From positions 1 through 63,545 of the forward strand of contig KV784167.1 in NCBI GenBank assembly GCA_000333855.2: 63,545 nt of DNA, in the 5' to 3' direction. The first letter of the stretch is position 1, and every line of letters begins with the position of its first letter. The notes beneath the pieces are model-generated. The model did not search any database. It was not told where the DNA came from and was given only the letters and a program-made list of their open reading frames with translations. Positions 41,501-50,409 of the stretch are shown here, in pieces. The translations under genes were made by a program, and so were the position numbers. The stretch comes from Endotrypanum monterogeii. Lineage: Eukaryota > Euglenozoa > Kinetoplastea > Trypanosomatida > Trypanosomatidae.

Positions 41501-44500
41501 GCGAGCAGTTGGTCGTCTGCCGCATCTGATGACAGCAGTGGTGAGACGGTTGGGCCCACACCAGGCCCGACATGGCCAGTACCGTACCCACCTGAGAGTG
41601 AGCGGGACTGCTCCAATGCATCTGCACATCCGGTTGGGAGGAGCGGCACGCCAAGGTGAGACATGTGGTACAGATGCTGAATAGAGTCCAGCACAGCAGA
41701 ACGTACTTCAACTGCCATCAGCTCGGCCAGCTGGAGCGATCCAGCCGTATGCTTGCTCGTGTGGCGTTTGGCAGTCGCCTCGGCCGGAGTGAGTGATACG
41801 TAGCCGGTGCGGAGGCACACCGCTGCAACCTGGAGACACCTCACCAGAAGCGGTTGAGCTGAATCTACAGTCGCGGTGACATACTGCAGCAGTACAGCAT
41901 TTATGCCCTCCGACTGGTTGTGGACGGGTACAAAAGACCTCTCAGGCAAAAGACACTTGTCCAGAACGGCATCGTCCCCCTCGTCCCCAACGCCCTCAGG
42001 GACGCCCTCCACGTCGTCATCGCTGCCCTCCTCGTCAAACCCCAAGACGTGCTGAAGGAGTCTCCGGACTGCAAGGAGGCGCTCCCGTGCCTGCTTCTGG
42101 GACAGCGGCGCCAGACACCAAAATCGATTCGCCTCGTAGGCGGCCCGTGTCCACTGCGCCGCGTCCTGTAGAAGAGTGCAGTCGAGAGAGGTACCACCCC
42201 TGGTGGGCGTCGCACCAACACCTACAGAGGTCCCAAGCGCTTCGCCATCCACCGCATCTTCGTGCGGCTTTCCCCCCTCGTCGTCTGTTGCGTCGTCCAC
42301 ATCGACGACGCAACGCCCAAGCGCCGGGGTTTCACCCCCACCAGCGGCCTCGGCGACGGTTTCTTTGGGGTGTCGCTCTGGTGGGGTCTGCACCAGGGTC
42401 CGTCCCACCCACTCCCACCGCAGCAGGGCCGGGTCGCTGCGGCACAACGCTGCCCAGGTAGAGGCGATCAGCGGCGACACCGACGTCAAAGGAGCGATGC
42501 TACGTGCGAGCATGAGACGGCAACGACGAAGCGAGGCGAGGCGAGCCCGCCCTGGTGCCTCGCCGTGCAGAACGCTGGAGCACCCCGACCGAGCAACCGG
42601 CCACACATGCAGAAGCGCACTACACACCAGTTGCCGCACTAAGACCGCAGGGGAACGTCGCAGCCAGTGAAGGAGGTGCAATAGAGTCATTCGGGCTGCG
42701 TCTGGATGACCTAGAACACGAGAAGAGCACCATCGAGTGCAGATGTGCACCAGCAACGAAATCTGCTGAGGCGCACGCAGTTGCAGCTCCACAGACGACG
42801 GTGTGGTACTGCTGCGGTACACTGCGTGGAGGAGCGCATAGAGAAACGTACTATTTCCCAAAAGGAGCAGCCTCGTCAGCGGATCCTCGGTGAGGCCTAC
42901 AGCGTCGGTGGATCGACTGGGGTTCGGCGCACACATCCTTGACGGGTCGCCCCCACGAGCGTCCATCGCTACGGCGGGAGGTACCAGAAGCGCAAGGCAC
43001 CTCGTTCCCTCTTCTGCGAATTCGTTCTCGGTGCAGCCCGAGGTGACAGCCTGCGCTGTGCCTCCTTCGACCGCCATCGCGGGATCACAGCTCTCGCCCG
43101 AGCCTGCAAGGCGGGCACCCGTGTTGGGGCAGTCCGGCATGCATACCGGCAAGGCAGTCACCCTCTCGGCCAGCCAAGACATACTATGCCGCAGCTGCTC
43201 AGGTGTTCCATAGACCAGCCTAGATGGTTCAGCAGTGGTTCCGTGAAGCGCCACCAAAGCCTCCATCAGGGCATCCATCTGCGCGGCGACAAGCACACTG
43301 AATAGAGGTGTGCTATGGGAGTGCGCACTTCGATGTTGCAAGTAATACAGGAGCACCTCCGATGCGTGAGATGCGGCGGTGGGGTGACACAGAGCCCCTC
43401 GCCCCGCGGCATCGCTGGGGTTTGTGTCTAAGGGACCACGGTTTGAGCATGAGTGGCCGCCAAGTAAGAGACCGGCGCTCTGTGTCAGCAATGAAGTATC
43501 CGTCGTGTTTAGCTGAGCCTCGAGCCAGTACAAGCACCGCTGCGCCACTGAAGCCCACGCAAGCGTCGTCGCCGGCACCCCTGCAGAATCCGAGTTGCCG
43601 CCGGAGCTGACCCGAAATCCCGCCGCAGAGTCAGCATTCTGTTGACGATGGGAAAAGGCGACATGCTCGCGGGTGCCACCTGCGTGCCCAGGAATGTCGA
43701 GGCCCGCGGCATCGCCGGTGAACAGAGAGACCGGTGTATGTGAGGCGAGCACGAGCAGCTGCGTCACAATACCAGGAAAGTGGGTGAGGAGCATGCAAAG
43801 AGGAGCGAGGCTGAAGAGGACCTCCGTCTCACAGACGGTGGTGGCACTCGCGTTGGGTTTGACGGTGGCGATCTCACCCCGATGCGTTGCAGTCTCGCAT
43901 TCGCCTGCCTCCGCACGACGCCGCCGCCTCACTGAGCCCGTCACCTCCCTTTCCTTGCCATCCTCTTCCCTGATATGTCCCAATAGTGCGCTGCTGTACG
44001 TAGAAAGAAGTTGTTTGTAAAGACCATCATCTCCAGCTGCAGTGATAGCGCCAGCGCTGGCAGGGCCATCTCTACTGCTGCCACAGTCGAAGAGGGACCA
44101 CTGCGCGTCTCTCGACTCTGTCAGGAGCAGCAGCGCCAAGGGAGACAGCACTGAAAGGTGGTCAATGACAAACAAGGTCTGCGCCTTGTAGCCGAAGCAC
44201 TCCACCGGCAGCGCAGCCAGAGGGTGACGATACTCACACAGCCAAAGGAAAAGAAGGGGCCGAACGTACATGCGGCACAGCTGGGTGTAAGGCAGTCCGT
44301 GCGGCAGCAAGACACCGCTCACCGGCGCGACGGTCAAGGTAGCGTCCTCCAGGGCCCACGTTGATAGCCGCTCGAGACACTCCACGACAAGTTGGTGGTG
44401 CGTGAAACCCTGCGTGGCCCAGCACTCCAGCAAGGTATACAGGACGTCCACCAACAGCTCAGGTGCCGCCCGCACCGCCTCGGACAACGCCAGCAGGCTC

Positions 44501-47500
44501 GTTGAGCACAACATGGAGGAGGAGGCAAGCATGCCCTCTCGCGCCTTCGTGAGGAGGGTGCGAAGCACCCGTGCACGTCGTGCGGAGAAGGTGTGGAACA
44601 GCGCCCCCACCTGCTGCGCCGCGTGGAGACGCACCGCGTACGGGGTTTTCTCGGCGAGTAACTCAAATGAAGTCCGGCCAAGAACTTCGGCAACGACCGG
44701 CTCGCATCCCGGCAAGAGAACAAAAGACGCCTGCAAGCATGCACACTGCCAGGCAGGGGTGCACACAGGCATATCAACACGACTGGAGTCTGTCAGTTGT
44801 GCCGTCCACAGCTCCAAAAGACGACCCTCGTGGGCGAAAAGAAATGCGGCGGCATCGCTGAACCCCTGCAAACCTCGCATATCACCGCCCCGTATAGCTG
44901 TTGACCGCAGCTGTAGCAGCAGCTGCCTGACGTCAGCAACGGTGCCGCAGAGCACTTCGCTGCACAGCCCTGGACCCAGCTGATAGCGGTACCGAGCAAA
45001 AAGAATCTGAAGAACTTGTATAACTGAGCGACAGCACCGCATATTCATCGGAACACTCGCCGGCGCAGCCGTGACCTCCGCCGGGAAGCAGCCGATGAGC
45101 GCGAGGAGACGCAGCAAAGCTGGAAGTACTCGCAACACTGTGGGCAAGAAAGGATGCTTCTCAAGAAGTCGGTGATGGTTGGGCAATAAAATGTCGTCCA
45201 GTGCCACACCAGCCGAGACATCGCCCGGCACCTTCGATGCACAACTTTGCTCGCCTGAGCCTGCACTCGCCACATCGAGAAGCGACTGCTCGCACAAAAT
45301 TGCCACCACAGCGCGGTAGAGGACGGAGGTGTTCACCAGCGTCTGGGTTGTGTAGGCGCCGATACGTGTGCGAAAGGAGGTCCACAAAACGATTCGTAGA
45401 GTGTCGATGGACGTGTGCAGCGCTACGGCCATGATGTGCGTCACCTCCCGCGATGTGGGGTTGGAAGGACGCCATCGACTGAGGCCGCAAAGGCCATCCT
45501 TGAAGAGTCTCGCGGTGACTGCGGCAGTGAAGCGGACGATGGTGTGCCGCGGATCTATACAAGCAAACTTTGGGTCCATCAGCACCATGCCGACATCACG
45601 ATACATGACGCACAACGCCGCCCACAGTGGAAAATAAGAGCCCACCATATGGGCGTCGTCCAACTGCCCCACGAGGTGATGGCACAGCCACAGCACTGAG
45701 TAGTAGATGCGACCCCCACCGACGGCAGAGAAGCGCTCCAGCAATGACAGAGGAGCCTCATAAAGGTCGGGGGAGGCACGCAGCAGAGAAACATCAGCAC
45801 GAGTAGCCAATGTCTCCTCGCCAGCATCGACATTGATGTCGGGGTCGCCGCCACCTTCAGTGGACCCTTCAGCGCCGTCAGGCCCTGAGCACCCGACGGG
45901 CTTGCCAGTAGCCACGTCCGGAGTGGTCAAGCCACCCTTCCCTGCCGTACACGAATGCGTCCCTCCGTACCCGCCATCCTCCGGTGGCGACCACAGTCCA
46001 CACCGCCGCCATCGCAGCAAGAGATGCAACAGTTGCACACACTGGACGGACAGGTGAAGCGCTATCGCTGAGGTATTCCAAGTGAGACGCACTGTTGTGT
46101 GCGCATCCAGTGGACCACCACCTCCCCGATGATCGCCTACAAGATGTGAGCCTGTGGCAGCCGCTGATGCCTCCAACGCGCGCGTTAGCTGGTCACGCCT
46201 CATGAGCCATGCGACAGCCGTCTGCACACTGGATGCCAGCATCAGGCAAAACGTCCGTGATACGCCTCGGTGAGGCAGCGCCGTCAGATGCTCGGCAGGG
46301 CGCGTGCCGAGAGCAGCCGAAAACACGCTTGCGTCTGCGCTATCGCACGACGCCGACACTGGCTCCTCCGTGCAGGAAATACTGACGCCTCTATCATCAC
46401 CCGCCGCCCCTGTTCGCCCAGACAGCCGCAGCATCCAGTGCGCATCAGCCGCATCGCGCAGCACTGATGGCACTTGTGAAGACGGCAATGACACTGCCGT
46501 ATCAATCACCGCACACACACGCTCGACGTAGGCACACACCTCGTCGCGAAGAAGTCCTCGTAGGCGAGGTGCACCCATGGTCGGTGACGCGAAGGTCGAG
46601 GATACGCCCTCGAGTGATGCCGCCCCGCCACTCTGCCCTGCACTATCCATTTCTGATTGCTCCATCACATGTTGCCGAGCCAGCGACACGTACGACGCCG
46701 CAACCGCGTATCTCTCCGCTAAGTCGAGCCATGCCAGAAACTGTGGGGCAGAAAAAGATGCTGCCGCGTTGTCGGCCCCCATAGCGCTACTCCCTGTCAT
46801 CGTGGCGCTCGTGACTGTGAGGAGATCTACGCCAACGTCGGCTGTTGGTCTGAAAGCCCGCATCGAACTACCCGAGACGTCATTGTGAGAGCCTCCCGTC
46901 TCCGATGGGCGTACAATCACAGGCACGGCTGCATAAAAAAATGTTGTATGGGCGGCTACTTGACACAAAAAGGTAAGACCGATGTCCCCCGAAGGAACGC
47001 CGCTGAGCTGTGATGAGTTACCGTGGTCGATAAAGTTGCACTGTAGCCATTCCGCCTCTGTCGCGGCACATCCAAGCGGCACGGAGATGGAGGACGTCCA
47101 ACACATCCGCCACAGACGTGTGCATTGCACCAGCAGCGCAAAATGAGTGAGCAGTAGCGCAAGCGACACAGGAACAAACGAAAGCTGGCCATTGGGAACA
47201 CTTCCAGGCGCTGATGTGCATCTCTCCGCCTCCGTCGTTGCACCGGGCAGCGATGCGGCCGAGCCTGGACCCTCGATGGTGCGACGCACGTCCTGCTCCC
47301 ACGTCTGCACTCGGGCGATGGCCTGCTGGGTGAGAGCGCGATGATGAGCACCCCAAAAAAAAGATAAGCCACTCAACAAGCCTTCACCGGACACACCCTT
47401 CCCTACACTGGCGGAGGCGTCGGTGGATCGACCCCTCCTTGCTGAGCCGCCCCGGTCCCAGTTCGGGGACCCCAGTCCCTTTCGGCGGTGCAGATGTTGC

Positions 47501-50289
47501 TGCAACAAAGCAACCAGCACGTGATAGACGGGCTCAGACGGCGCCAAGACGTCCTCATCATTTCGGGGAACAAATCCGCCACTGCCGCAGTCGAGGTGGC
47601 TCGCCCAGCGGGCCACATCCAAAATCCCCATCGTTGGTAGGGAACGCTGAGCCACTACCGAGAAAGCAAAGTGTTGAGTCGCACGACCGCAACGGCACAC
47701 CACCGCCCTCAACGCCGCGAGCAGGAGTTGCCCCAATCGAAGCCCAAAATCCCGGCACAGGGGAATAATTACATCCTCGACAAGACAATCGGCGACGGCC
47801 GTAGGCATCCGCAGCGTTGCACACGGCTGCGCAAAGAGGTGTAGAAGGTAAAGAGCGGTGTCAGACACGATGTCCTGCACAGCAGCGCTACTTGTACGGA
47901 TGTTAGATGCGCCCATGCGGAGCACCAGCGGTTCCTGGCCCGCCTGTCGTCGAGTTAGCGTACCTGCGAGTTGCCCAGCCCGCTTCGGATCATCGTGTCG
48001 CACGGCGGCGACACTATCCTCCAGCGGCGCAGGGGGCATAAAAAACTCGAGCTGGAGTCTTTCAGCGAGGAGCTGCGCGGGGTGAGGAATCAGTGGTGAC
48101 GGGATCGGAGGTGCAGCTGCAGCGTCCGAAGCCCTGCACCTCCCTGTATCATGCGCTGCGCCACCCGTGCCAAGCTCCACCCCCCGAGGACGCTTCGATG
48201 CTCGCCTCGTCTCTGGCCCTATGGCGCGACGACGCTCCCCCTCCGCCCCCTCCTCCTTGTTGGCATCGCTCTGCATGTGAGTGCCCAAAACAGCCACAGC
48301 AGATGCACGCGAGGTGCCGACGACCTCTCCGAGATTCGTCTGGGCAGCCCTCCAGTGGGAGTAGACGTTGTGCGTAAGAGAGGTGATATAGAGCACCACT
48401 GCACCAAATTCGAAGACATCCTTCAGCGGCAAACACGGCACGCTGAAAAGCTCGCGGCGTGAGGTGAAACAATACTCGTGTCGATGTTGTGTGAAGATGC
48501 GCTGCATCGTGGGGAACACCGACTGGTGGAGAAGCACGACAACGTCCCTTGCAGGCGGCTGCAGAAGCGCATTCGCCTCCAGCTCAGCAACACCCCCTCC
48601 AGTTCGGCAATCGCAGCGAACGCCATCGGCATTCGCCGTTTGGTGGGCGCCTCCGTCAACCGGTGATCCCACCGCATTCGCGCTATCCGACTGACCTACG
48701 CAGTTGCCGCGATGACTGTGTGCGTGTAAGTCATGCCACAGCTCCTCACCAACAACGTTGGCGAGAGCCACAGATACCACAACACTCAAGAACTGCATCG
48801 TCTCCAGCCGCCACACGTCGTGACGAGGCGTGTGATGCGGAAGGAAGAAAAAATCGCATAGTAGCTTCACCACAGTCACCGACTCGCGTGCGGCGACTGG
48901 GTGGTCGTAGCGGAACCTATGACACACTTGTCGAAGCGACGCGATACAGTAGGCCTCTAGCCGCAAATCCAAGGTTGGAGACTGGTGTCTTTCCTTCACC
49001 AGCTCGACCAAGCGCCGCACCAACGCCAGTGCCTCCGGGCTACCACCAACACCAACACCCCCTCCCCCTCCACGGCGACCAAGATCCGTCTCCGAAGATG
49101 AGGATGGCGGGTAGGCTGTGGTCATCTGTGGAAGAGCACAGAGTCGCGTGATCACTTGCGCATATAAACACGCATCGTCAGCGCTCGGAGCCGCCACCCA
49201 CAGTCGCCCACCAGCAACCTCCTGGGCCACAACATTGGACGACACCGCGAAAACGTCGGTGTCCTTGTCCGCCTCCACAGAAACACGCCGAACCAAGCTA
49301 ATCAAGCACTGAGTGAGGCGCACCAGGTATGTCGGCGTGATCAGGCGGACGTAACCCGACCACCGAAGCACTTCGAGGAAGAGTGCTGCGTAGTCCCCAC
49401 CGACAACGGCAACCAACCATTGACTCTCAAAAACCTCAAGTATATGATTGCATAAAATGTTAAGCGGTGACGAGTTTTTCCACTGTAGCGGTGCCGCACT
49501 AAAGGCGCTGCCGAAGCCACCCAGCAGGACCGTGTCCCTGTCGGCACCGTCGTCCGTGCCCCAGACATCCTCTGCACTTGCACGATCGTCACCGTGAACA
49601 TCCCCACGGCGACCCCGTCGAGAGGCAGAGGCAGAGGCAGAGGAGGAGGAGGGAGTGGGTGGAGCGTTGGTGGGGGAGGCGCTTGTCAGGAGGTCATCGT
49701 GCATGCCTGCCGAGTACACAGCAGCGCTGACCCGTGTCGCACCCAAAACGGTGCCGCTGCCGTCAGCATACCACGACGTAAGCGGCTCGCCCTCCTCTGC
49801 CAGTGAAGCGTGCAAGCTCTGGAAGAGCTGAATGAACGGACGAATAATGTCGCCTCGTAAGCGACGCCGCCGAGCCTCCAGTGCGTCACGACGACCCGTA
49901 GTCACTGAAGCGGTACCAGATGACTGGTGCGCTTTCATAGACTGCACTGCATTGGGCAAATCACCGCACGCAGCCAAGGCGTTCGAGGCGTGTTTCTCCG
50001 CAACTCGAGTATATGCCTGCAAATTAGGTTTAACAACGCGCTCCAGTACAAAAATGAGTACATTGGAGACGACGTGTTGGCCGAGGACGGCGTGCGGAGT
50101 CGTGCCGTACTGCTCCGCCACCGATAAAAAGAAACTCACAAATTTAAGAATACAATGGCCTGCATCCTCAGTGTTTCTCACTGTTAGAGAAGCGGCTGTA
50201 TCGCCCACGAAAGCACCCGCCTCTGCCATTATTTGGTTGAGCCTCGTCTTGAGACGCACCCCATCTACATTGCGAAGAAATGACTCCAT
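35554..50289 (-). CDS. ATM: ATM/Tel1-type PI3K-related checkpoint kinase, 4911 residues
   Basis: A single frame starting at the ATG at 50289 encodes a giant kinase. The first 4000 residues are helical-repeat-like sequence with low-complexity inserts. A FAT-like helical region lies before the kinase. The kinase domain (about 4540-4860) has the PIKK glycine-poor entry LKAGDDLRQDALIEQVF (about 4576), the catalytic loop GLGDRHINNILL (about 4728) and the metal-binding HIDLGIAF (about 4748). The next segment, LLPVPELVPFRLTRNVIDGL plus GVRGTEG, is the form typical of ATM rather than of ATR, TOR or DNA-PK. The C-terminus EEAQRVESLALMFPGWSQWV is a complete FATC motif. ATM senses double-strand breaks with Mre11-Rad50-Nbs1 and phosphorylates Ser/Thr-Gln sites in the nucleus. 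Human ATM is 3056 residues, so this protein is about 1.6 times longer. No stop or frameshift was seen over 14.7 kb. Confidence 0.93.
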   Translation of the reverse strand: MESFLRNVDGVRLKTRLNQIMAEAGAFVGDTAASLTVRNTEDAGHCILKFVSFFLSVAEQYGTTPHAVLGQHVVSNVLIFVLERVVKPNLQAYTRVAEKHASNALAACGDLPNAVQSMKAHQSSGTASVTTGRRDALEARRRRLRGDIIRPFIQLFQSLHASLAEEGEPLTSWYADGSGTVLGATRVSAAVYSAGMHDDLLTSASPTNAPPTPSSSSASASASRRGRRGDVHGDDRASAEDVWGTDDGADRDTVLLGGFGSAFSAAPLQWKNSSPLNILCNHILEVFESQWLVAVVGGDYAALFLEVLRWSGYVRLITPTYLVRLTQCLISLVRRVSVEADKDTDVFAVSSNVVAQEVAGGRLWVAAPSADDACLYAQVITRLCALPQMTTAYPPSSSSETDLGRRGGGGGVGVGGSPEALALVRRLVELVKERHQSPTLDLRLEAYCIASLRQVCHRFRYDHPVAARESVTVVKLLCDFFFLPHHTPRHDVWRLETMQFLSVVVSVALANVVGEELWHDLHAHSHRGNCVGQSDSANAVGSPVDGGAHQTANADGVRCDCRTGGGVAELEANALLQPPARDVVVLLHQSVFPTMQRIFTQHRHEYCFTSRRELFSVPCLPLKDVFEFGAVVLYITSLTHNVYSHWRAAQTNLGEVVGTSRASAVAVLGTHMQSDANKEEGAEGERRRAIGPETRRASKRPRGVELGTGGAAHDTGRCRASDAAAAPPIPSPLIPHPAQLLAERLQLEFFMPPAPLEDSVAAVRHDDPKRAGQLAGTLTRRQAGQEPLVLRMGASNIRTSSAAVQDIVSDTALYLLHLFAQPCATLRMPTAVADCLVEDVIIPLCRDFGLRLGQLLLAALRAVVCRCGRATQHFAFSVVAQRSLPTMGILDVARWASHLDCGSGGFVPRNDEDVLAPSEPVYHVLVALLQQHLHRRKGLGSPNWDRGGSARRGRSTDASASVGKGVSGEGLLSGLSFFWGAHHRALTQQAIARVQTWEQDVRRTIEGPGSAASLPGATTEAERCTSAPGSVPNGQLSFVPVSLALLLTHFALLVQCTRLWRMCWTSSISVPLGCAATEAEWLQCNFIDHGNSSQLSGVPSGDIGLTFLCQVAAHTTFFYAAVPVIVRPSETGGSHNDVSGSSMRAFRPTADVGVDLLTVTSATMTGSSAMGADNAAASFSAPQFLAWLDLAERYAVAASYVSLARQHVMEQSEMDSAGQSGGAASLEGVSSTFASPTMGAPRLRGLLRDEVCAYVERVCAVIDTAVSLPSSQVPSVLRDAADAHWMLRLSGRTGAAGDDRGVSISCTEEPVSASCDSADASVFSAALGTRPAEHLTALPHRGVSRTFCLMLASSVQTAVAWLMRRDQLTRALEASAAATGSHLVGDHRGGGGPLDAHTTVRLTWNTSAIALHLSVQCVQLLHLLLRWRRCGLWSPPEDGGYGGTHSCTAGKGGLTTPDVATGKPVGCSGPDGAEGSTEGGGDPDINVDAGEETLATRADVSLLRASPDLYEAPLSLLERFSAVGGGRIYYSVLWLCHHLVGQLDDAHMVGSYFPLWAALCVMYRDVGMVLMDPKFACIDPRHTIVRFTAAVTARLFKDGLCGLSRWRPSNPTSREVTHIMAVALHTSIDTLRIVLWTSFRTRIGAYTTQTLVNTSVLYRAVVAILCEQSLLDVASAGSGEQSCASKVPGDVSAGVALDDILLPNHHRLLEKHPFLPTVLRVLPALLRLLALIGCFPAEVTAAPASVPMNMRCCRSVIQVLQILFARYRYQLGPGLCSEVLCGTVADVRQLLLQLRSTAIRGGDMRGLQGFSDAAAFLFAHEGRLLELWTAQLTDSSRVDMPVCTPAWQCACLQASFVLLPGCEPVVAEVLGRTSFELLAEKTPYAVRLHAAQQVGALFHTFSARRARVLRTLLTKAREGMLASSSMLCSTSLLALSEAVRAAPELLVDVLYTLLECWATQGFTHHQLVVECLERLSTWALEDATLTVAPVSGVLLPHGLPYTQLCRMYVRPLLFLWLCEYRHPLAALPVECFGYKAQTLFVIDHLSVLSPLALLLLTESRDAQWSLFDCGSSRDGPASAGAITAAGDDGLYKQLLSTYSSALLGHIREEDGKEREVTGSVRRRRRAEAGECETATHRGEIATVKPNASATTVCETEVLFSLAPLCMLLTHFPGIVTQLLVLASHTPVSLFTGDAAGLDIPGHAGGTREHVAFSHRQQNADSAAGFRVSSGGNSDSAGVPATTLAWASVAQRCLYWLEAQLNTTDTSLLTQSAGLLLGGHSCSNRGPLDTNPSDAAGRGALCHPTAASHASEVLLYYLQHRSAHSHSTPLFSVLVAAQMDALMEALVALHGTTAEPSRLVYGTPEQLRHSMSWLAERVTALPVCMPDCPNTGARLAGSGESCDPAMAVEGGTAQAVTSGCTENEFAEEGTRCLALLVPPAVAMDARGGDPSRMCAPNPSRSTDAVGLTEDPLTRLLLLGNSTFLYALLHAVYRSSTTPSSVELQLRAPQQISLLVHICTRWCSSRVLGHPDAARMTLLHLLHWLRRSPAVLVRQLVCSALLHVWPVARSGCSSVLHGEAPGRARLASLRRCRLMLARSIAPLTSVSPLIASTWAALCRSDPALLRWEWVGRTLVQTPPERHPKETVAEAAGGGETPALGRCVVDVDDATDDEGGKPHEDAVDGEALGTSVGVGATPTRGGTSLDCTLLQDAAQWTRAAYEANRFWCLAPLSQKQARERLLAVRRLLQHVLGFDEEGSDDDVEGVPEGVGDEGDDAVLDKCLLPERSFVPVHNQSEGINAVLLQYVTATVDSAQPLLVRCLQVAAVCLRTGYVSLTPAEATAKRHTSKHTAGSLQLAELMAVEVRSAVLDSIQHLYHMSHLGVPLLPTGCADALEQSRSLSGGYGTGHVGPGVGPTVSPLLSSDAADDQLLAAFRLLRALSFCVVLSGEAVVLPQCVASMSSTPSAEGPGAVWSMCDELRRVSSPTAFPEGSEPPMAEDDFLIEKTAEDIAADILARAYTQQLSTLEQLVWCADADASALGMCALRLWVSCLVSYVERGEAVEQIRPAGTLSGLDEGIVQLMIGAWEQRVSGLLTSARDPAVSSGGQSKTSPNAQIRRFLQRRFLWVMRSSSSTLRTSLLRSGGGLPGDAADAHLSSSSVWRPLRQSPPNQRAFLCRFVLAAANTYGLWRQSILWGALVPLLMAELRASEVATSTSTPASGEVASDADGMPVAGGGAGIHVRMAEQLLLPVLLHALCSRESEGQRAMRREWSKNLDTFVFEEPRCAAHTARVFLRVLEQCFAVLLRATRHRGLKGAKAACSSRTKTSSVSSAALASGDQALVKGVVWPSALGSVPSLQDMEECYWLSDIPPARLARAASQVGESHVALLFSQISGESLYGSRTGAAALCSEGETTRSALMLRDGASAGEAVLAVSSAPYSVLFPLAKATDYPSASSVVHASGAGAARSSGGRARERHEAVREKTRSFAVDIFELYDSVQAQLDLDDVVGVSAMMRLQSLTVASHCGCTRRECTLNSCSGALPLTTLSAARRRSSGSTIRRVTHAGEGGSIFAVSSATGANDSLSAGPFAAAAWLDELLLLEERETRHSGGRSTGRDVSSARATAESGSGGESAGATEPMAALRERWPTQEAAPWAVPLQRATLLLLHGFPRTALDVLLNVCPSRRRCETAVLRQRDCCDGASDSMGDAERSVDVLERGPVRSEASVIAADGGPSGVSCAPISDGAADDGFSWTSPGEASFQSLLAEAAWRCGQWSRCGGVGDGSPTSRASMCVPREVLQRLSLGRNTMAPPPWSASSTPTSAGTFYVHLLYSFLALHNEQPLLSMHHVRRAESALRQQLSPTTLVTTVMAAEALNEVRDCAMRFLAVNSDKSTHKTRGFPAGCRPKPPSKPSRRVVELPVWLRYTPGDSSEQASKRGASGSWAPQVPSTVDYSSRELLYSVRHALCQVYGNAEGWYRCVLGSTEEALLSRDAATAHRWLSDWMRENARGVCSEAGQAEPLAGAGDEPKGEKRVQVNPMDLALRRAQIAYGLGRWQEALALLQIPTAAAVAGGSPSDALHTVAQLRTAPGRAPQEPRVIQQLMLWHSDLQLLPPSQLVRDPFLSRAAASDDTGACSFLLARLCHTLADEIVIRLTSHEHQQLRDSVEESKELKASLEAQLEAAMQTNSGRAGAPPHGPSSVVEPGASTGATTTAAMPTGPQGRGRVTMRAQRGRSAVSGEAVPSVILSEDQLRVIRRRIRELAGDIKRLEDEWYTEKSNLGLYRRSAINAYSRFLQFHHAAQHSAVGSAAGCPNRSASSLAEVPCLPADPEEDTIHAVFGFVELWVNVADMDCGGNEVLGKVLDKAVERIPTAVFVPLAAQLTAQLGDPHEGERLAYLVSRLARDYPMHVVWPLLALCHGHTFAKSSDVNTLHKVDGVKMTAARALLVGLASAQINTKTSNRTHDNTSAASLFSKQLQHAQLLSSAYLEFAFDRSAATAQTNKKHPIRRDFMLMKDVRHLSIPPPTSVDPAVIPPIAGGAAVVVPHVMRYLDFFTTPGGVNVPKVLRCELSDGSVVRQLLKAGDDLRQDALIEQVFTTANRLFRRRTATRPLRIRTFTIVPLAPTAGILQWVEHTIPLGEYLTGRCAGREEHPGAHERYFPGEPTSRECRLELQSAPQSSRCQVLLSLYQKFTPALHYFFLEEYSSASMWVDRQQAFTRSVAASSVVGYVVGLGDRHINNILLHKKTAEVVHIDLGIAFDQNKLLPVPELVPFRLTRNVIDGLGVRGTEGSLRPCAEAAMHLLRGKRELVRTILGSIMHDPLARWVIGAPTITIPVSGDGGDVPHDSRPRQHVPLRTHGSTADAARTLARIDMKLRGNEGGDTLSVPTHVRKLIEEAQRVESLALMFPGWSQWV

Positions 50290-50320
50290 TTGAAATAAAA
50301 GCTCAGCAGATCCTGCGAAG

Positions 50321-50363
<43 letters not shown>
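50321..50363. repeat. (TA)n microsatellite close upstream of the ATM start codon
   Basis: About 43 bases of TA repeat with one G, beginning 32 bases upstream of the ATM ATG. It lies between the start codon and the nearest pyrimidine tract, so it is probably in or next to the 5' UTR. Confidence 0.93.
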
Positions 50364-50370
50364 CACCTCA

Positions 50371-50409
50371 GAAAGAGGGAAGGAGGAGGGGCAAGGGGGG
50401 AGGGGGGTT
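50371..50409 (-). promoter_or_regulatory. Candidate trans-splicing pyrimidine tract for ATM
   Basis: On the coding strand this is an almost pure C/T tract of about 39 bases. AG dinucleotides follow just after it and again within 25 bases of the ATG (GCAG and GAG near 50300-50310). In trypanosomatids the spliced leader is added at the first suitable AG after such a tract. Which AG is used cannot be seen. Confidence 0.35.
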
